This document shows, piece by piece, positions 37,151 to 45,954 of a stretch of DNA of 64,000 nucleotides; the stretch's first letter is position 1, and each line of letters begins with the position of its first letter. The stretch lies in the NCBI GenBank assembly GCA_963676875.1, contig OY781436.1:1674001-1738000 (forward strand), in the 5' to 3' direction. A model generated the notes under the pieces. The model did no database searches. It saw nothing but the letters and a program-made list of their open reading frames with translations, and was not told where the DNA came from. Origin of the DNA: UBA6244 sp963676875. GTDB lineage: Bacteria > Bacteroidota > Bacteroidia > Bacteroidales > F082. Position numbers and translations under genes: made by a program.

Positions 37151-37560
37151 ACCTGCTAGTATTTCATCTAAGATACAGAATGCCAGTTATTTATAACGTT
37201 TTTACGACATATGTTATCACCAAGTTATTAACATATTTAATTGACAATCAATTTGTTGTGATTTTTTATCATGTACTTAGATTTTTGTTTGTCAATTTTA
37301 AATTATGGCTTAGGAGAAGCAAAAAACAATTGAAATGATGATTTCATTTACAATCAACAATCATTAGTGTCCAACAAAAAATGAATATGGTTCGCACCTA
37401 GTACAAGCGACCGCTTGTGCCGCTGCCTCAGTATAAAAATCGGTAACATCAATCCTGCCTATTCCAAAACATGTTCAATCCCAACAACTTCAGTTTTTAA
37501 AAATCTGGCACCGATGATTGCATGCGTTTTGACACACAACATTTTCTGCCACCAAAAAAA
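37151..37560. other. intergenic region between the IS remnant and the AAA+ gene
   Basis: AT-rich, no gene seen. It probably includes the unlocated outer end of the IS element. At 37403-37418 there is a hairpin ACAAGCG-AC-CGCTTGT followed by GCC, related to a second copy at 63708-63729. Confidence 0.45.
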
Positions 37561-40299
37561 CTAATCTCCACCAAGTTTAAATCCCAACGATGGTTTAGAT
37601 TTATTTTTCTGAGGCATAAACTCCTGTACGTCAGACAGAATAATCGTGGATATGGCTTCCGGTGTACGATTGGCCTTGGGCAAATCGGCCATGCGCAGTT
37701 CCTGATTACGAATGGATTTCTCGACTACTTTACGCATGGAGCGGGCATTGCCAAAAAACCGGTTGCGATTTTGATACAAAAAGCCAATATATGTTTTCAG
37801 GTGTTGTTCGGTTTCATTATCCGGAGTCAACCCCTTCTTTTTAAACATGTTCAATGCAATGTTGTACAGTTCACTTTCGTTGAAATCGTTGAACAGGAAA
37901 TTATTGTCGAAACGGGATTCAAGACCAGGATTCGATTTTAAGAATTCCTGCATGTTTTCGGTATAGCCTGCCACGATAAGACTAAAATTACCACGGCGAT
38001 CTTCCATTTCTTTGATAAAGGCAGCCACAGCTTGCTTTCCAAACTCATTGTTTTTTCCTTCAGTGAGTGAGTAGGCTTCGTCGATAAACAATACTCCACC
38101 CATGGCTTCGTTGATGAGTTCCTTGGTTTTAAGGGCGGTTTGACCTACGAATCCAGCCACCAACGAACTGCCATCTGCATCTATCAAATGACCACGTTCG
38201 AGCAATCCCAAAGCCTTGTATATTTTACCAATGATGCGTGCTACGGTAGTCTTGCCCGTTCCGGGGTTGCCCGTAAAAATGCTGTGCATGGAGAAAGCCT
38301 TGAGCACATCGCGGTTCATCTCTTTGTAGTACCGGGTCAGCTTGACGAGCTCGTTAATCTCCTGTTTGATGTTTTCGAGACCGGTGAGTTGATTGAGTTC
38401 GTCGAGTGCCAATTTTAGTTGTTCGTTGTCGATGGGAAGCTCCAGTTTATGTTTGGTGGCGGTTTCTTCCATGTCCTCGATGTCTTCGGGCTCGATGACC
38501 GACAGGATTTTTTTGGTCAGGTCTTCCGGGTCGTGATGTTTAATTACCCGCACACCCATGTTCATTTTGGCTTCATCCACCAAAGCGGATGCAAAACGGG
38601 CATTTCCAAAGCTTTTGTCACGTTTTCTGAAAGCCGTTGTAACAAGTTGAAGCAATTTCTTTTTGGCCTCGGCACTCAGTTTCACAGCCTTCTTTTTGGC
38701 TGCATATTGGGCAATTTCCACCAGTTCTTCGGGTGTATAATCTTCAAAATGAAAATGGTGTTTGAATCTGGATTTCAATCCCGGATTTGACTTGATGAAG
38801 GTATCCATTTCCTCGGGATATCCGGCTACCATGATGGCAATATCGCCTTTCCCATCACTCATTTCTGTAATCAGAGCGGCAATGGCTTCAGGACCGAAAT
38901 CGTTGGCAACTCCATCTTTGAAAAGAGAGTAGGCTTCATCAATAAACAGGATCCCTCCCCGGGCTTTTTCGATGGCTTCTTTGGTGTCTTTTCCGGTTTG
39001 GCGAACGAATCCCGAAATCAGGTCGCTGGCTTCCACTTCGTGCACATGACCTTTACTTAGCAGTCCCATGGAATGGAAAATTTTTCCCAACAGTTTTACC
39101 ACAGTGGTTTTGCCTGTTCCGGGATTTCCCGTAAAAACACTGTGCAAACTTATTTCTTCATCATCTTCGATGCCATTTTCCCTTCGGTATTGCAAAAAGC
39201 TCACGTAATCAACATATTCGCGTACTTTGTTTTTGATGTTTTCCAAACCTATCAGGCCATCCAAATCAGCCAATATTTCTGAAAGGGGGCGGTTGTCGAT
39301 CTCTATTTCAACGTCGGTGTTTTCGTTTTCGTTGGTTTCGTTGTCTTTGGATTCATCCTCATCTGCCTTGTCCACGGGGGCGGTTTCCTTATTTTTTAAG
39401 GTCGTCTGCGACACATGTGTTACATCATACAAACCCACCACATCTTCATTCAGGAGGGCTTCATAATCGCTCACACGTTCCATGTTGTAATCGCTCACCT
39501 TAAAGGGAATAACCGCCACGGTGGTATCCATGAACACTACTTCGATACGGTAATCGTCTTCAATCCAGGTGCCTTTGTTTTCGGCGCCCCAGCCGGCGGT
39601 GATGGTAAACACTTCACCCACGCCTTCTTTGGGTGTAATGTAAACCATGGTGTCGGAAACGCCGATGCGCTGTCCGGTATCGTCGATATAGTTGAAGAAC
39701 AACTCGCAAATCCAGTCTTTGTTGATTTTGTTTTTAAACCGCAACTCGGCCATGATATAGCGGGTATCCTGTTTACTGAACACGCTCATGTAAAAACGCT
39801 CACTTTCTTCCAAATCACCCTGGGGGGCTTCGTAGGTTCTGAAGGAAAGCACCTCCATGTAGGGGTTGTTTTTGGGTGCTACGCGATCGTAGTTTTCGAT
39901 AAAAAAATCGGTGGTACCCACTTCTTCGTCATCAATAGCAGCTATCCAGCGGTATTTTCCCGGTTTCCAAAATTTCCCGCGTTCATCGTCACCCCACCCA
40001 AAAGTATAGGTAACGATATTGTCTTCCACCGAAATGGTAATTTCTTCCTCCTTGATGCAAATTTGGTCGCCGATTTCATCGTCATCTATCTTCACCGCAC
40101 GCAGTTTGATGTTGGCATTCCATTCCTCCTCATCGAAGAGCTTATTATAAAAGGCCAACTCGGTGCTCAGGTAGTTAATTTCATTTTTATCGAACACCTT
40201 TCTGAACTTTCGCTTGGTGCCTATGGCACGATCCCAGGCATAAGACTGCAGACTCTTAAACTTATATTTTTTCCCTTCTTTCGACTTACCGAAAAGCAT
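37561..40299 (-). CDS. double AAA+ ATPase of the CbxX/SpoVK type with beta-rich N-terminus
   Basis: 912 aa from ATG 40299; a longer reading to 40356 is unlikely. Residues about 35-285 form two similar beta-rich units (FYNKLFDEEEW... GWGDDERGKFWKPGKYRW and FYMSVFSKQDTRY... GWGAENKGTWIEDDYRI). A Glu/Asp/Asn-rich linker follows (about 305-340). Then come two CbxX/CfqX AAA+ modules: Walker A FTGNPGTGKT at 389-398 and about 675-684, Walker B GGILFIDEAYSL at 448-459 and GGVLFIDEAYSL at about 734-745, each with NPGLxSRF arginine-finger segments. Such ATPases remodel protein complexes (Rubisco activase CbxX, EccA). The target is unknown. It is transcribed alone. Confidence 0.88.
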   Translation of the reverse strand: MLFGKSKEGKKYKFKSLQSYAWDRAIGTKRKFRKVFDKNEINYLSTELAFYNKLFDEEEWNANIKLRAVKIDDDEIGDQICIKEEEITISVEDNIVTYTFGWGDDERGKFWKPGKYRWIAAIDDEEVGTTDFFIENYDRVAPKNNPYMEVLSFRTYEAPQGDLEESERFYMSVFSKQDTRYIMAELRFKNKINKDWICELFFNYIDDTGQRIGVSDTMVYITPKEGVGEVFTITAGWGAENKGTWIEDDYRIEVVFMDTTVAVIPFKVSDYNMERVSDYEALLNEDVVGLYDVTHVSQTTLKNKETAPVDKADEDESKDNETNENENTDVEIEIDNRPLSEILADLDGLIGLENIKNKVREYVDYVSFLQYRRENGIEDDEEISLHSVFTGNPGTGKTTVVKLLGKIFHSMGLLSKGHVHEVEASDLISGFVRQTGKDTKEAIEKARGGILFIDEAYSLFKDGVANDFGPEAIAALITEMSDGKGDIAIMVAGYPEEMDTFIKSNPGLKSRFKHHFHFEDYTPEELVEIAQYAAKKKAVKLSAEAKKKLLQLVTTAFRKRDKSFGNARFASALVDEAKMNMGVRVIKHHDPEDLTKKILSVIEPEDIEDMEETATKHKLELPIDNEQLKLALDELNQLTGLENIKQEINELVKLTRYYKEMNRDVLKAFSMHSIFTGNPGTGKTTVARIIGKIYKALGLLERGHLIDADGSSLVAGFVGQTALKTKELINEAMGGVLFIDEAYSLTEGKNNEFGKQAVAAFIKEMEDRRGNFSLIVAGYTENMQEFLKSNPGLESRFDNNFLFNDFNESELYNIALNMFKKKGLTPDNETEQHLKTYIGFLYQNRNRFFGNARSMRKVVEKSIRNQELRMADLPKANRTPEAISTIILSDVQEFMPQKNKSKPSLGFKLGGD

Positions 40300-40402
40300 G
40301 CGTTTAGTATTAATGGTTAATTGCGATAAAAATACGAAAGTTTGGCAATGCCACAAGGTTAAAATGTATGAAGATAGTCCCCTCTTTTTTCCTTAAAAAA
40401 AG

Positions 40403-40410
40403 TACTTTTG
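40403..40410 (+). promoter_or_regulatory. -7 promoter element (TACTTTTG), 5 bp before a start codon
   Basis: Exact TAnnTTTG match ending 5 bp upstream of ATG 40416. Since transcription starts 4-7 bp after this box, the mRNA would begin at or next to the ATG, i.e. be leaderless. Confidence 0.55.
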
Positions 40411-40415
40411 TCCTC

Positions 40416-41693
40416 ATGAAACACCTGCTACTCTTTTTTCTTCTTGTGTCCGGCATTGGCTTGTTTGCACAGGACACGCTCACTTTTTTACAATACAACT
40501 TGCTCAATTACGGCAATTATACCAGCTATTGCACAGCTGAAAACAACCCGGTAGCTGAAAAAGATGGCTATATCAACACCATTGTGAATTATATCCAACC
40601 CGATGTATTTACAGTGAATGAAGTCACCGGCTCACAAGCCATGCACCAACACTTGCTCGACCAGGCGGTGAATGCCGGAAGTGATAAATACCGCATGGCC
40701 AATTTCATTTATCAGGCATCTCCGTATTTGGTCAACTTGCTTTTTTACAACCACCAAAAATTGGCTTTCCACTCACATGTAATTGCCCAAAGTCTGGTGC
40801 GCGACATTGATGTGTATAAACTTTATTACAAGTCCGACGACCTATCGGGCGGCGACACAGCTTTTATTACTTGTATTGTAGCGCATCTAAAGGCGGGAAA
40901 CAGCAATGAGGATGCGGCAACCCGCGGAGTGATGGCCGAAAACACCATGGCCTTTTTGGAAGGATACGGACAAAGTGAGAATTATTTGCTCAGTGGCGAT
41001 TTTAATGTATATACAAGTTCGGAAGACGCTTACCAGACTTTCATCCAATACTCCAATTCCAACTTACGCTTCAACGACCCCATCGACAAGCCGGGAAGCT
41101 GGAACAACAACTCCTCGTTTGCTTCGGTGCACACCCAAAGCACCCATTCCTCTTCAAATGGTTGCCCCTCTACCGGTGGCATGGACGACCGCTTCGACTT
41201 TATCCTGATATCGAATAACCTGAAATTTGGCGCCAAACACCTGAGGTATGTTCCGGGTTCGTACAAGGCTGTGGGGCAGGATGGTCTTCATTTCAACAAA
41301 AACCTGACAGATTCTCCAACCAACACAAGCGTTCCGGCTGATGTGCTCACGGCGCTTTTCCAAAATTCGGATCACCTGCCGGTGACATTAAAACTGACAG
41401 TTGACAAATCTTTGGGCATATCACAATGGTTGGCTAAGGACTTTGAGGAGGTGCAATTCAGCAATCCTGCACATTCGGTAATTAAGTTGAATATTAGCAT
41501 TATACAATCAACCGAAGCCCATGTGGCGCTTTACAACCTGTGCGGCAAAGAAGTGCTCACGCAACATCAACAACTAACTGCCGGAGACAATCGAATGAAC
41601 ATCAACATTCAATCGTTACCCTCAGGAATGTATCTGATGCGACTTTCAGATAACCATAACAACGCTGTAACAAAAAAATTGATTGTAAACTAA
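40416..41693 (+). CDS. secreted endonuclease/exonuclease/phosphatase-fold protein with T9SS sorting domain
   Basis: 425 aa from ATG 40416 (MKHLLLFFLLVSGIGLFAQ signal peptide); the frame continues upstream but that part overlaps the promoter. Residues about 20-330 have the EEP fold: LTFLQYNLLNYGN with the metal-binding Asn, FTVNEVTG with the metal-binding Glu, CIVAHLKAG, LLSGDFNVYTS with Asp and Asn, and the final NSDHLPVTL with catalytic Asp-His. Members cut nucleic acids or phosphodiesters. The last 80 residues are a type A T9SS sorting domain (VALYNLCGKEVL, LPSGMYLMRLSDN, KKLIVN), so the protein is exported across the outer membrane. Possible use: extracellular DNA or phosphate scavenging. 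Confidence 0.85.
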   Translation: MKHLLLFFLLVSGIGLFAQDTLTFLQYNLLNYGNYTSYCTAENNPVAEKDGYINTIVNYIQPDVFTVNEVTGSQAMHQHLLDQAVNAGSDKYRMANFIYQASPYLVNLLFYNHQKLAFHSHVIAQSLVRDIDVYKLYYKSDDLSGGDTAFITCIVAHLKAGNSNEDAATRGVMAENTMAFLEGYGQSENYLLSGDFNVYTSSEDAYQTFIQYSNSNLRFNDPIDKPGSWNNNSSFASVHTQSTHSSSNGCPSTGGMDDRFDFILISNNLKFGAKHLRYVPGSYKAVGQDGLHFNKNLTDSPTNTSVPADVLTALFQNSDHLPVTLKLTVDKSLGISQWLAKDFEEVQFSNPAHSVIKLNISIIQSTEAHVALYNLCGKEVLTQHQQLTAGDNRMNINIQSLPSGMYLMRLSDNHNNAVTKKLIVN

Positions 41694-42307
41694 AAACTGG
41701 CCTTGCTTTTCTTTTCGTTATAGTATTCGATCCCCTTCTGTGTGGCGATGCTTATCACAAAGTTTTCGAACATTTGATCAAAGAGGGTATTGAAAGAAAA
41801 TTGTTCGGGAGGGAAATTATCGGGGTCGTGGATATCGAGCAAACGGCTGATGTATCTTCGGGATACCAGTTCCACGCTCAAATCATCGCGGTACATTCCC
41901 TGACCAATTCCCTTGCGCATATTGATTTGGATTTTTTCGTTGATAAACCCAATACGTTTGTCCAGATGTTCTTGATACACCTTGGGGTATTTTAATTTGT
42001 AGTGGTGAGTAACCGAAGGGGTCAAATTGCCAAATTTGGCAGCCATTTCTTTACTTACCGTAAAAAGAATATCAATGGCGTCCTCGTTTCCATCAAAATT
42101 AAAATCCTTAAAAATGACTTCAAACATGTGGCGTTCATTTTCAAGTATCAGGGCAACGAGCTGTTCGTCCGATGCAATTTTATGTTTGGTAATTTCTGCT
42201 TGAAATTCAGAATTTTCAGCGAGTTTTTCCAAAGTAACCGCATCAATACCATGTTGGTTGGTATAATTTCTGAGGGTGGTGATAAACTCCTTTAAATCCT
42301 TTTTCAT
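41690..42307 (-). CDS. TetR-like transcriptional regulator
   Basis: 205 aa, all-helical. The N-terminus (ITTLRNYTNQHGIDAVTLEKLAENSEF...) fits a TetR DNA-binding domain by position, but the helix-turn-helix is divergent and lacks the usual SKxTLYxHF block. The C-terminal part (YRDDLSVELVSRRYISRLL, FDQMFENFVISIATQKGIEYYNE) resembles the TetR ligand-binding and dimerisation domain seen in Bacteroidota regulators. Its stop overlaps the end of the convergent nuclease gene by 4 bp. The target and ligand are unknown, and loss of DNA binding cannot be ruled out. Confidence 0.6.
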   Translation of the reverse strand: MKKDLKEFITTLRNYTNQHGIDAVTLEKLAENSEFQAEITKHKIASDEQLVALILENERHMFEVIFKDFNFDGNEDAIDILFTVSKEMAAKFGNLTPSVTHHYKLKYPKVYQEHLDKRIGFINEKIQINMRKGIGQGMYRDDLSVELVSRRYISRLLDIHDPDNFPPEQFSFNTLFDQMFENFVISIATQKGIEYYNEKKSKASF

Positions 42308-42335
42308 TGGCCGTTGGCTGATAGTATATTGACGA

Positions 42336-42343
42336 CAAAAGTA
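42336..42343 (-). promoter_or_regulatory. -7 promoter element of the TetR-like gene (TACTTTTG)
   Basis: Exact TAnnTTTG match on the minus strand, 28 bp upstream of ATG 42307. The predicted leader is about 22 nt. Confidence 0.55.
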
Positions 42344-42454
42344 GAAAAATACTGTTAACCTGCTAATTTAATATTAAAAATTGTTCTAGATAAAACATAT
42401 AACTCGTTGTTATACTGAAAATAAGCGCCCAATAATACGCTCCAGAAACATAGA

Positions 42455-42482
42455 AAAGCCGTAATTTTTGTATTACGGCTTT
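42455..42482 (-). terminator. intrinsic terminator of the 42520-43539 gene
   Basis: An 11-bp stem AAAGCCGTAAT / ATTACGGCTTT with a 6-base loop. On the minus strand the stem ends in a T run (GCTTTTCT), 38 bp after the stop codon. It also separates this gene from the TetR-like promoter. Confidence 0.7.
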
Positions 42483-42519
42483 GCAGGTTGAAAACAGACA
42501 AGCACAAGCATGGTGCTAT

Positions 42520-43539
42520 TTACTTTATATCGTCAATAAATTTTGTGGTTAGTGCTTTGTTCATACCGTTGACAATAACAGATATTTCATCCAGAAATGG
42601 GGTTTGGTTTACCCGCAGCACATTTTCCACAGATTTACTGCTGCTTCCGGACCAATACAGGCTGTTTTGGTTTTCGTCCAATTCAACAAAACCATCCGGT
42701 GAAATCCATCCATTGTTGTTGCCATTAAGCCCTTCATCCTGATAAAATCCACCTGATGTAGGCTGTGTTTTTTTTGAAGAAGGAGCAAGGGTTAGCATGC
42801 TTCCACCAAAAATGCTCATGGCGGGAGTGGCTCCAACACTTGCTTTGGTATTAAAATACCCCCCTTTTCCACCCATGGCCACAAATTGAGCGGAGTAAGT
42901 ATAACTTACCACCAAGGCATCTAATTCGTTGGCCAGTTTAAAATACACTTTCCAGGGAGCTGCGCCTTTGGTGAGCTTGTCCTTGTTGGCATCGTTATAC
43001 ACCACCAGTTTGTTGGCCGGCCTTACCGCCACATATTTATTTAGTCCGCCATCGCCAAACCGCACCGGCTCTAACTCACTGGCGTTGGCCACAACAATTC
43101 TTTTACCGGGTTCCGCTTCCTTGAAAAGCTCCGTTTGCCTCACCTCCTCTTCACTAACAATTTCATACCCCTGTTCGATATAATACCGTTCCAATTGGTT
43201 GTATAATTTGGCTACAGCATCCTGATAAGCTTGGTAATCCACTCCACCCAAATTCACTTTCATTCTGGCTGTGGACGACCCATGATTCATGCCGCCATAG
43301 GAGGTTTTTGAATATTTGGAAAACACCTGTTGATTGATGACCAAATCGGCTATATATACCCTTTTTACACCTTTATAACGCTTCTTCACCGGTCCGGGTA
43401 CTTTTCCTTTCACCAACTCAAGAAAATTGTAAGTTGACCAATCGGTTTGTTTCTCTTTTTTCTTTTTTCCTGCCTGAACAGGATTACTCATCAGGATAGC
43501 AAAACTAAAAATGAGTGATAGTAGTACTGTTTTTTTCAT
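42520..43539 (-). CDS. secreted protein of unknown function
   Basis: 339 aa with a Sec signal peptide (MKKTVLLSLIFSFAILMSNPVQA, cleavage near residue 23) and a basic KKKKEKQ segment just after it. Blocks: VKRVYIADLVINQQVFSKYS, a segment predicted as Rossmann-like alpha/beta (VDYQAYQDAVAKLYNQLERYYIEQGYEIVS), then LDALVVSYTYSAQFVA, and Gly/Ser-rich parts near the end. I do not recognise the family. It is probably periplasmic. It is transcribed alone from a region with no clear -7 box and ends at a terminator. Confidence 0.65.
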   Translation of the reverse strand: MKKTVLLSLIFSFAILMSNPVQAGKKKKEKQTDWSTYNFLELVKGKVPGPVKKRYKGVKRVYIADLVINQQVFSKYSKTSYGGMNHGSSTARMKVNLGGVDYQAYQDAVAKLYNQLERYYIEQGYEIVSEEEVRQTELFKEAEPGKRIVVANASELEPVRFGDGGLNKYVAVRPANKLVVYNDANKDKLTKGAAPWKVYFKLANELDALVVSYTYSAQFVAMGGKGGYFNTKASVGATPAMSIFGGSMLTLAPSSKKTQPTSGGFYQDEGLNGNNNGWISPDGFVELDENQNSLYWSGSSSKSVENVLRVNQTPFLDEISVIVNGMNKALTTKFIDDIK

Positions 43540-43746
43540 TGCTGTATCATTTAGGTTAGTGTTGAAAAGGCGTACATCCTTTTATCGTGCTTAGCACAAA
43601 ACAATGGGGCAAAACTAAGGTGATAGTGAGAGATTTTTTTTAGGGCAAACCACCTAAACCACTAGGGTAATCACCGTATTTCTTAAGAAGGCGTATCACA
43701 TTTGGTTTCGATGACAGCGAGGAGTCAACAATCGCTTCCTTTTTAT

Positions 43747-43754
43747 TACTTTTG
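43747..43754 (+). promoter_or_regulatory. -7 promoter element of trpS (TACTTTTG), 4 bp before ATG
   Basis: Exact TAnnTTTG match; the start codon begins 5 bp after its last base. The mRNA would start at the ATG, and no ribosome-binding site is needed or seen. Confidence 0.55.
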
Positions 43755-43758
43755 CGCC

Positions 43759-44775
43759 ATGGAAAAAAAAGAAATTGTACTGAGCGGTATTCGTCCTACC
43801 GGCAACCTACACCTGGGTAATTACTTTGGTGCGGTGAAGAATTTTGTGAAGATGCAGGAAACCCACACTTGTTTTTTCTTTATCGCTGACTATCATTCGC
43901 TTACAACACATCCCACACCCGGGAATCTTCAAAATAATGTTCGTCAGGTATTGATTGAATACTTGGCAGCAGGGCTCGATCCCGAAAAAGCGACCCTTTA
44001 TTTGCAAAGCGATTTGCCCGAAACAGCAGAGTTGTATTTGTTTTTGAACATGAACGCCTATCTGGGTGAATTGGAACGCGTTACCACATTTAAGGAAAAG
44101 GCACGCAAACAACCCGAAAACGTGAATGCCGGACTCTTGACCTATCCCACTTTGATGGCCGCAGATATTATTATCCATAAAGCTGACAAAGTGCCTGTGG
44201 GCAAAGACCAAGAGCAAAACCTGGAAATGGCGCGCACCTTTGCACGTCGGTTCAATCACATGTACAAAGTTGATTTTTTTCCACAACCTTCAGCCTTTAA
44301 TTTTGGCGAACAATTGGTGAAAATTCCCGGTTTGGACGGTTCCGGAAAAATGGGAAAATCGGAAGGAGAAGGCAATGCCATCTTTTTGAATGACGACCCC
44401 AAAGTACTACGAAAAAAAGTAATGCGTGCCGTTAGCGATAGCGGTCCCACCGAAATGAATCAACCAAAACCGGAACCCATCGAAAACCTGTTTTCGTTGT
44501 TGAAAGCCGTTTCAAAACCTGATGTGGTGGATTATTTCAACGATCAGTACAATAATTGCTCCATCCGCTACGGCGACATGAAAAAGCAACTGGCCGAAGA
44601 CATGATTGCCTTTACCACACCTTTCAGGGAAAGGATTCTTGAGCTTAACGCCGATCAGGATTATATTACCCGTGTTATGAACATGGGTGCCGAAAAAGCA
44701 CGCGAAAGCGGACGCCACACCGTTGAAGAAGTAAGACAGATTATTGGATTTAGAAAATACTACCCACTCGCTTGA
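43759..44775 (+). CDS. trpS: tryptophanyl-tRNA synthetase
   Basis: 338 aa class I synthetase that charges tRNA-Trp. The start at ATG 43759 (MEKKEIVLSGIRPTGNLHLGNYFGAV) is chosen because the HIGH-like motif GNLHLGNY then falls at the usual place; an extension to 43702 crosses the promoter. Other blocks: ADYHSLTT, LTYPTLMAADI with the tryptophan pocket, VGKDQEQNLEMAR and KMGKSEG, the KMSKS loop. The stop overlaps the hflX start by 3 bases, so the two genes are coupled. Confidence 0.96.
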   Translation: MEKKEIVLSGIRPTGNLHLGNYFGAVKNFVKMQETHTCFFFIADYHSLTTHPTPGNLQNNVRQVLIEYLAAGLDPEKATLYLQSDLPETAELYLFLNMNAYLGELERVTTFKEKARKQPENVNAGLLTYPTLMAADIIIHKADKVPVGKDQEQNLEMARTFARRFNHMYKVDFFPQPSAFNFGEQLVKIPGLDGSGKMGKSEGEGNAIFLNDDPKVLRKKVMRAVSDSGPTEMNQPKPEPIENLFSLLKAVSKPDVVDYFNDQYNNCSIRYGDMKKQLAEDMIAFTTPFRERILELNADQDYITRVMNMGAEKARESGRHTVEEVRQIIGFRKYYPLA

Positions 44776-45953
44776 TAGAAAAAAAGACATTTAGCAGCCA
44801 ACCGGAAAAAGCCATATTGGTTGGACTCATTACCCGCGATACCGACAAGGTGAAGGCCAACGAATACCTTGATGAATTGTCGTTTTTGGTGGAAACGGCA
44901 GGAGGAATCCCCGTGACCCGTTTTGTTCAGGCCATCGACACGCCCAATCCGAGAACCTTCGTGGGAACAGGAAAGCTGGAGGAAATAAAAGCCTACGTGG
45001 AAGCCGCAGAAATCAATATGGTGGTTTTCGACGATGAGCTAAGTCCTTCACAATTACGAAACTTAGAAAAGGAACTGGAATGTAAAGTGCTGGATCGCAC
45101 CAACCTCATCCTTGATATTTTTGCCCAGCGCGCCCAAACGGCTCACGCCAAAGTGCAGGTAGAACTGGCTCAATATCAATATTTACTGCCACGCCTTACC
45201 GGAATGTGGACCCACCTTGAACGGCAAAAGGGTGGTATCGGACTTCGTGGACCCGGAGAAACAGAAATTGAAACCGACCGTCGTATCATCCGCGATAAAA
45301 TTGCCTTGCTAAAAAAACGCTTGGTGGGCATCGATAAACAAATGGCTACCCAACGTAAAAATCGTGGAAGCATGATTAGGGTGGCTTTGGTGGGTTACAC
45401 CAACGTGGGTAAATCGACCCTGATGAACCTGTTGAGTAAGTCGGATATTTTTGCTGAAAATAAGTTGTTTGCCACCTTGGACACCACCGTACGGAAAGTC
45501 GTAATTGAAAACCTGCCTTTCCTGCTTTCAGACACCGTAGGTTTTATCAGAAAGCTCCCCCACAGTCTGGTGGAATCCTTCAAGTCAACCTTAGACGAGG
45601 TGCGCGAGTCGGATATTCTATTACATGTAGTAGACATCTCACATCCTGAATTTGAAGACCAGATTCAAACCGTCACACAGACCCTTTCGGAAATTGGAGC
45701 CGGCGATAAAAGTGTGATCATGGTTTTTAACAAGGTAGATGCCTATAAACCACCCAAGGATGATAACCCCGAACAATCAGAAATACTTGATTTAGAGCTG
45801 CTGAAACAAAGCTGGATGGCCAAAGATAATCATCCTTGTATTTTTATTTCGGCCAAGACCAAGGAACAGTTCGACGAGCTAAAACAACTATTGTACAACG
45901 AAATAAAGGTGGTACATGCCATTCGTTATCCTTACAACAATTTCCTGTATTAG
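44772..45953 (+). CDS. hflX: ribosome-associated GTPase HflX
   Basis: 393 aa starting at a TTG that overlaps the trpS stop (TTGA). HflX binds the 50S subunit and splits stalled ribosomes after stress. The N-terminal HflX domain (LDELSFLVETAGG, NPRTFVGTGKLEEIKAYVE, DDELSPSQLRNLEKEL, RTNLILDIFAQRAQTAHAKVQVELAQ) is followed by LRGPGETEIETDRR and the GTPase core: G1 GYTNVGKST, G3 DTVGF, G4 NKVD. The usual C-terminal tail is short. No other frame gives a better start. Confidence 0.95.
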   Translation: MIEKKTFSSQPEKAILVGLITRDTDKVKANEYLDELSFLVETAGGIPVTRFVQAIDTPNPRTFVGTGKLEEIKAYVEAAEINMVVFDDELSPSQLRNLEKELECKVLDRTNLILDIFAQRAQTAHAKVQVELAQYQYLLPRLTGMWTHLERQKGGIGLRGPGETEIETDRRIIRDKIALLKKRLVGIDKQMATQRKNRGSMIRVALVGYTNVGKSTLMNLLSKSDIFAENKLFATLDTTVRKVVIENLPFLLSDTVGFIRKLPHSLVESFKSTLDEVRESDILLHVVDISHPEFEDQIQTVTQTLSEIGAGDKSVIMVFNKVDAYKPPKDDNPEQSEILDLELLKQSWMAKDNHPCIFISAKTKEQFDELKQLLYNEIKVVHAIRYPYNNFLY

Positions 45954-45954
45954 G

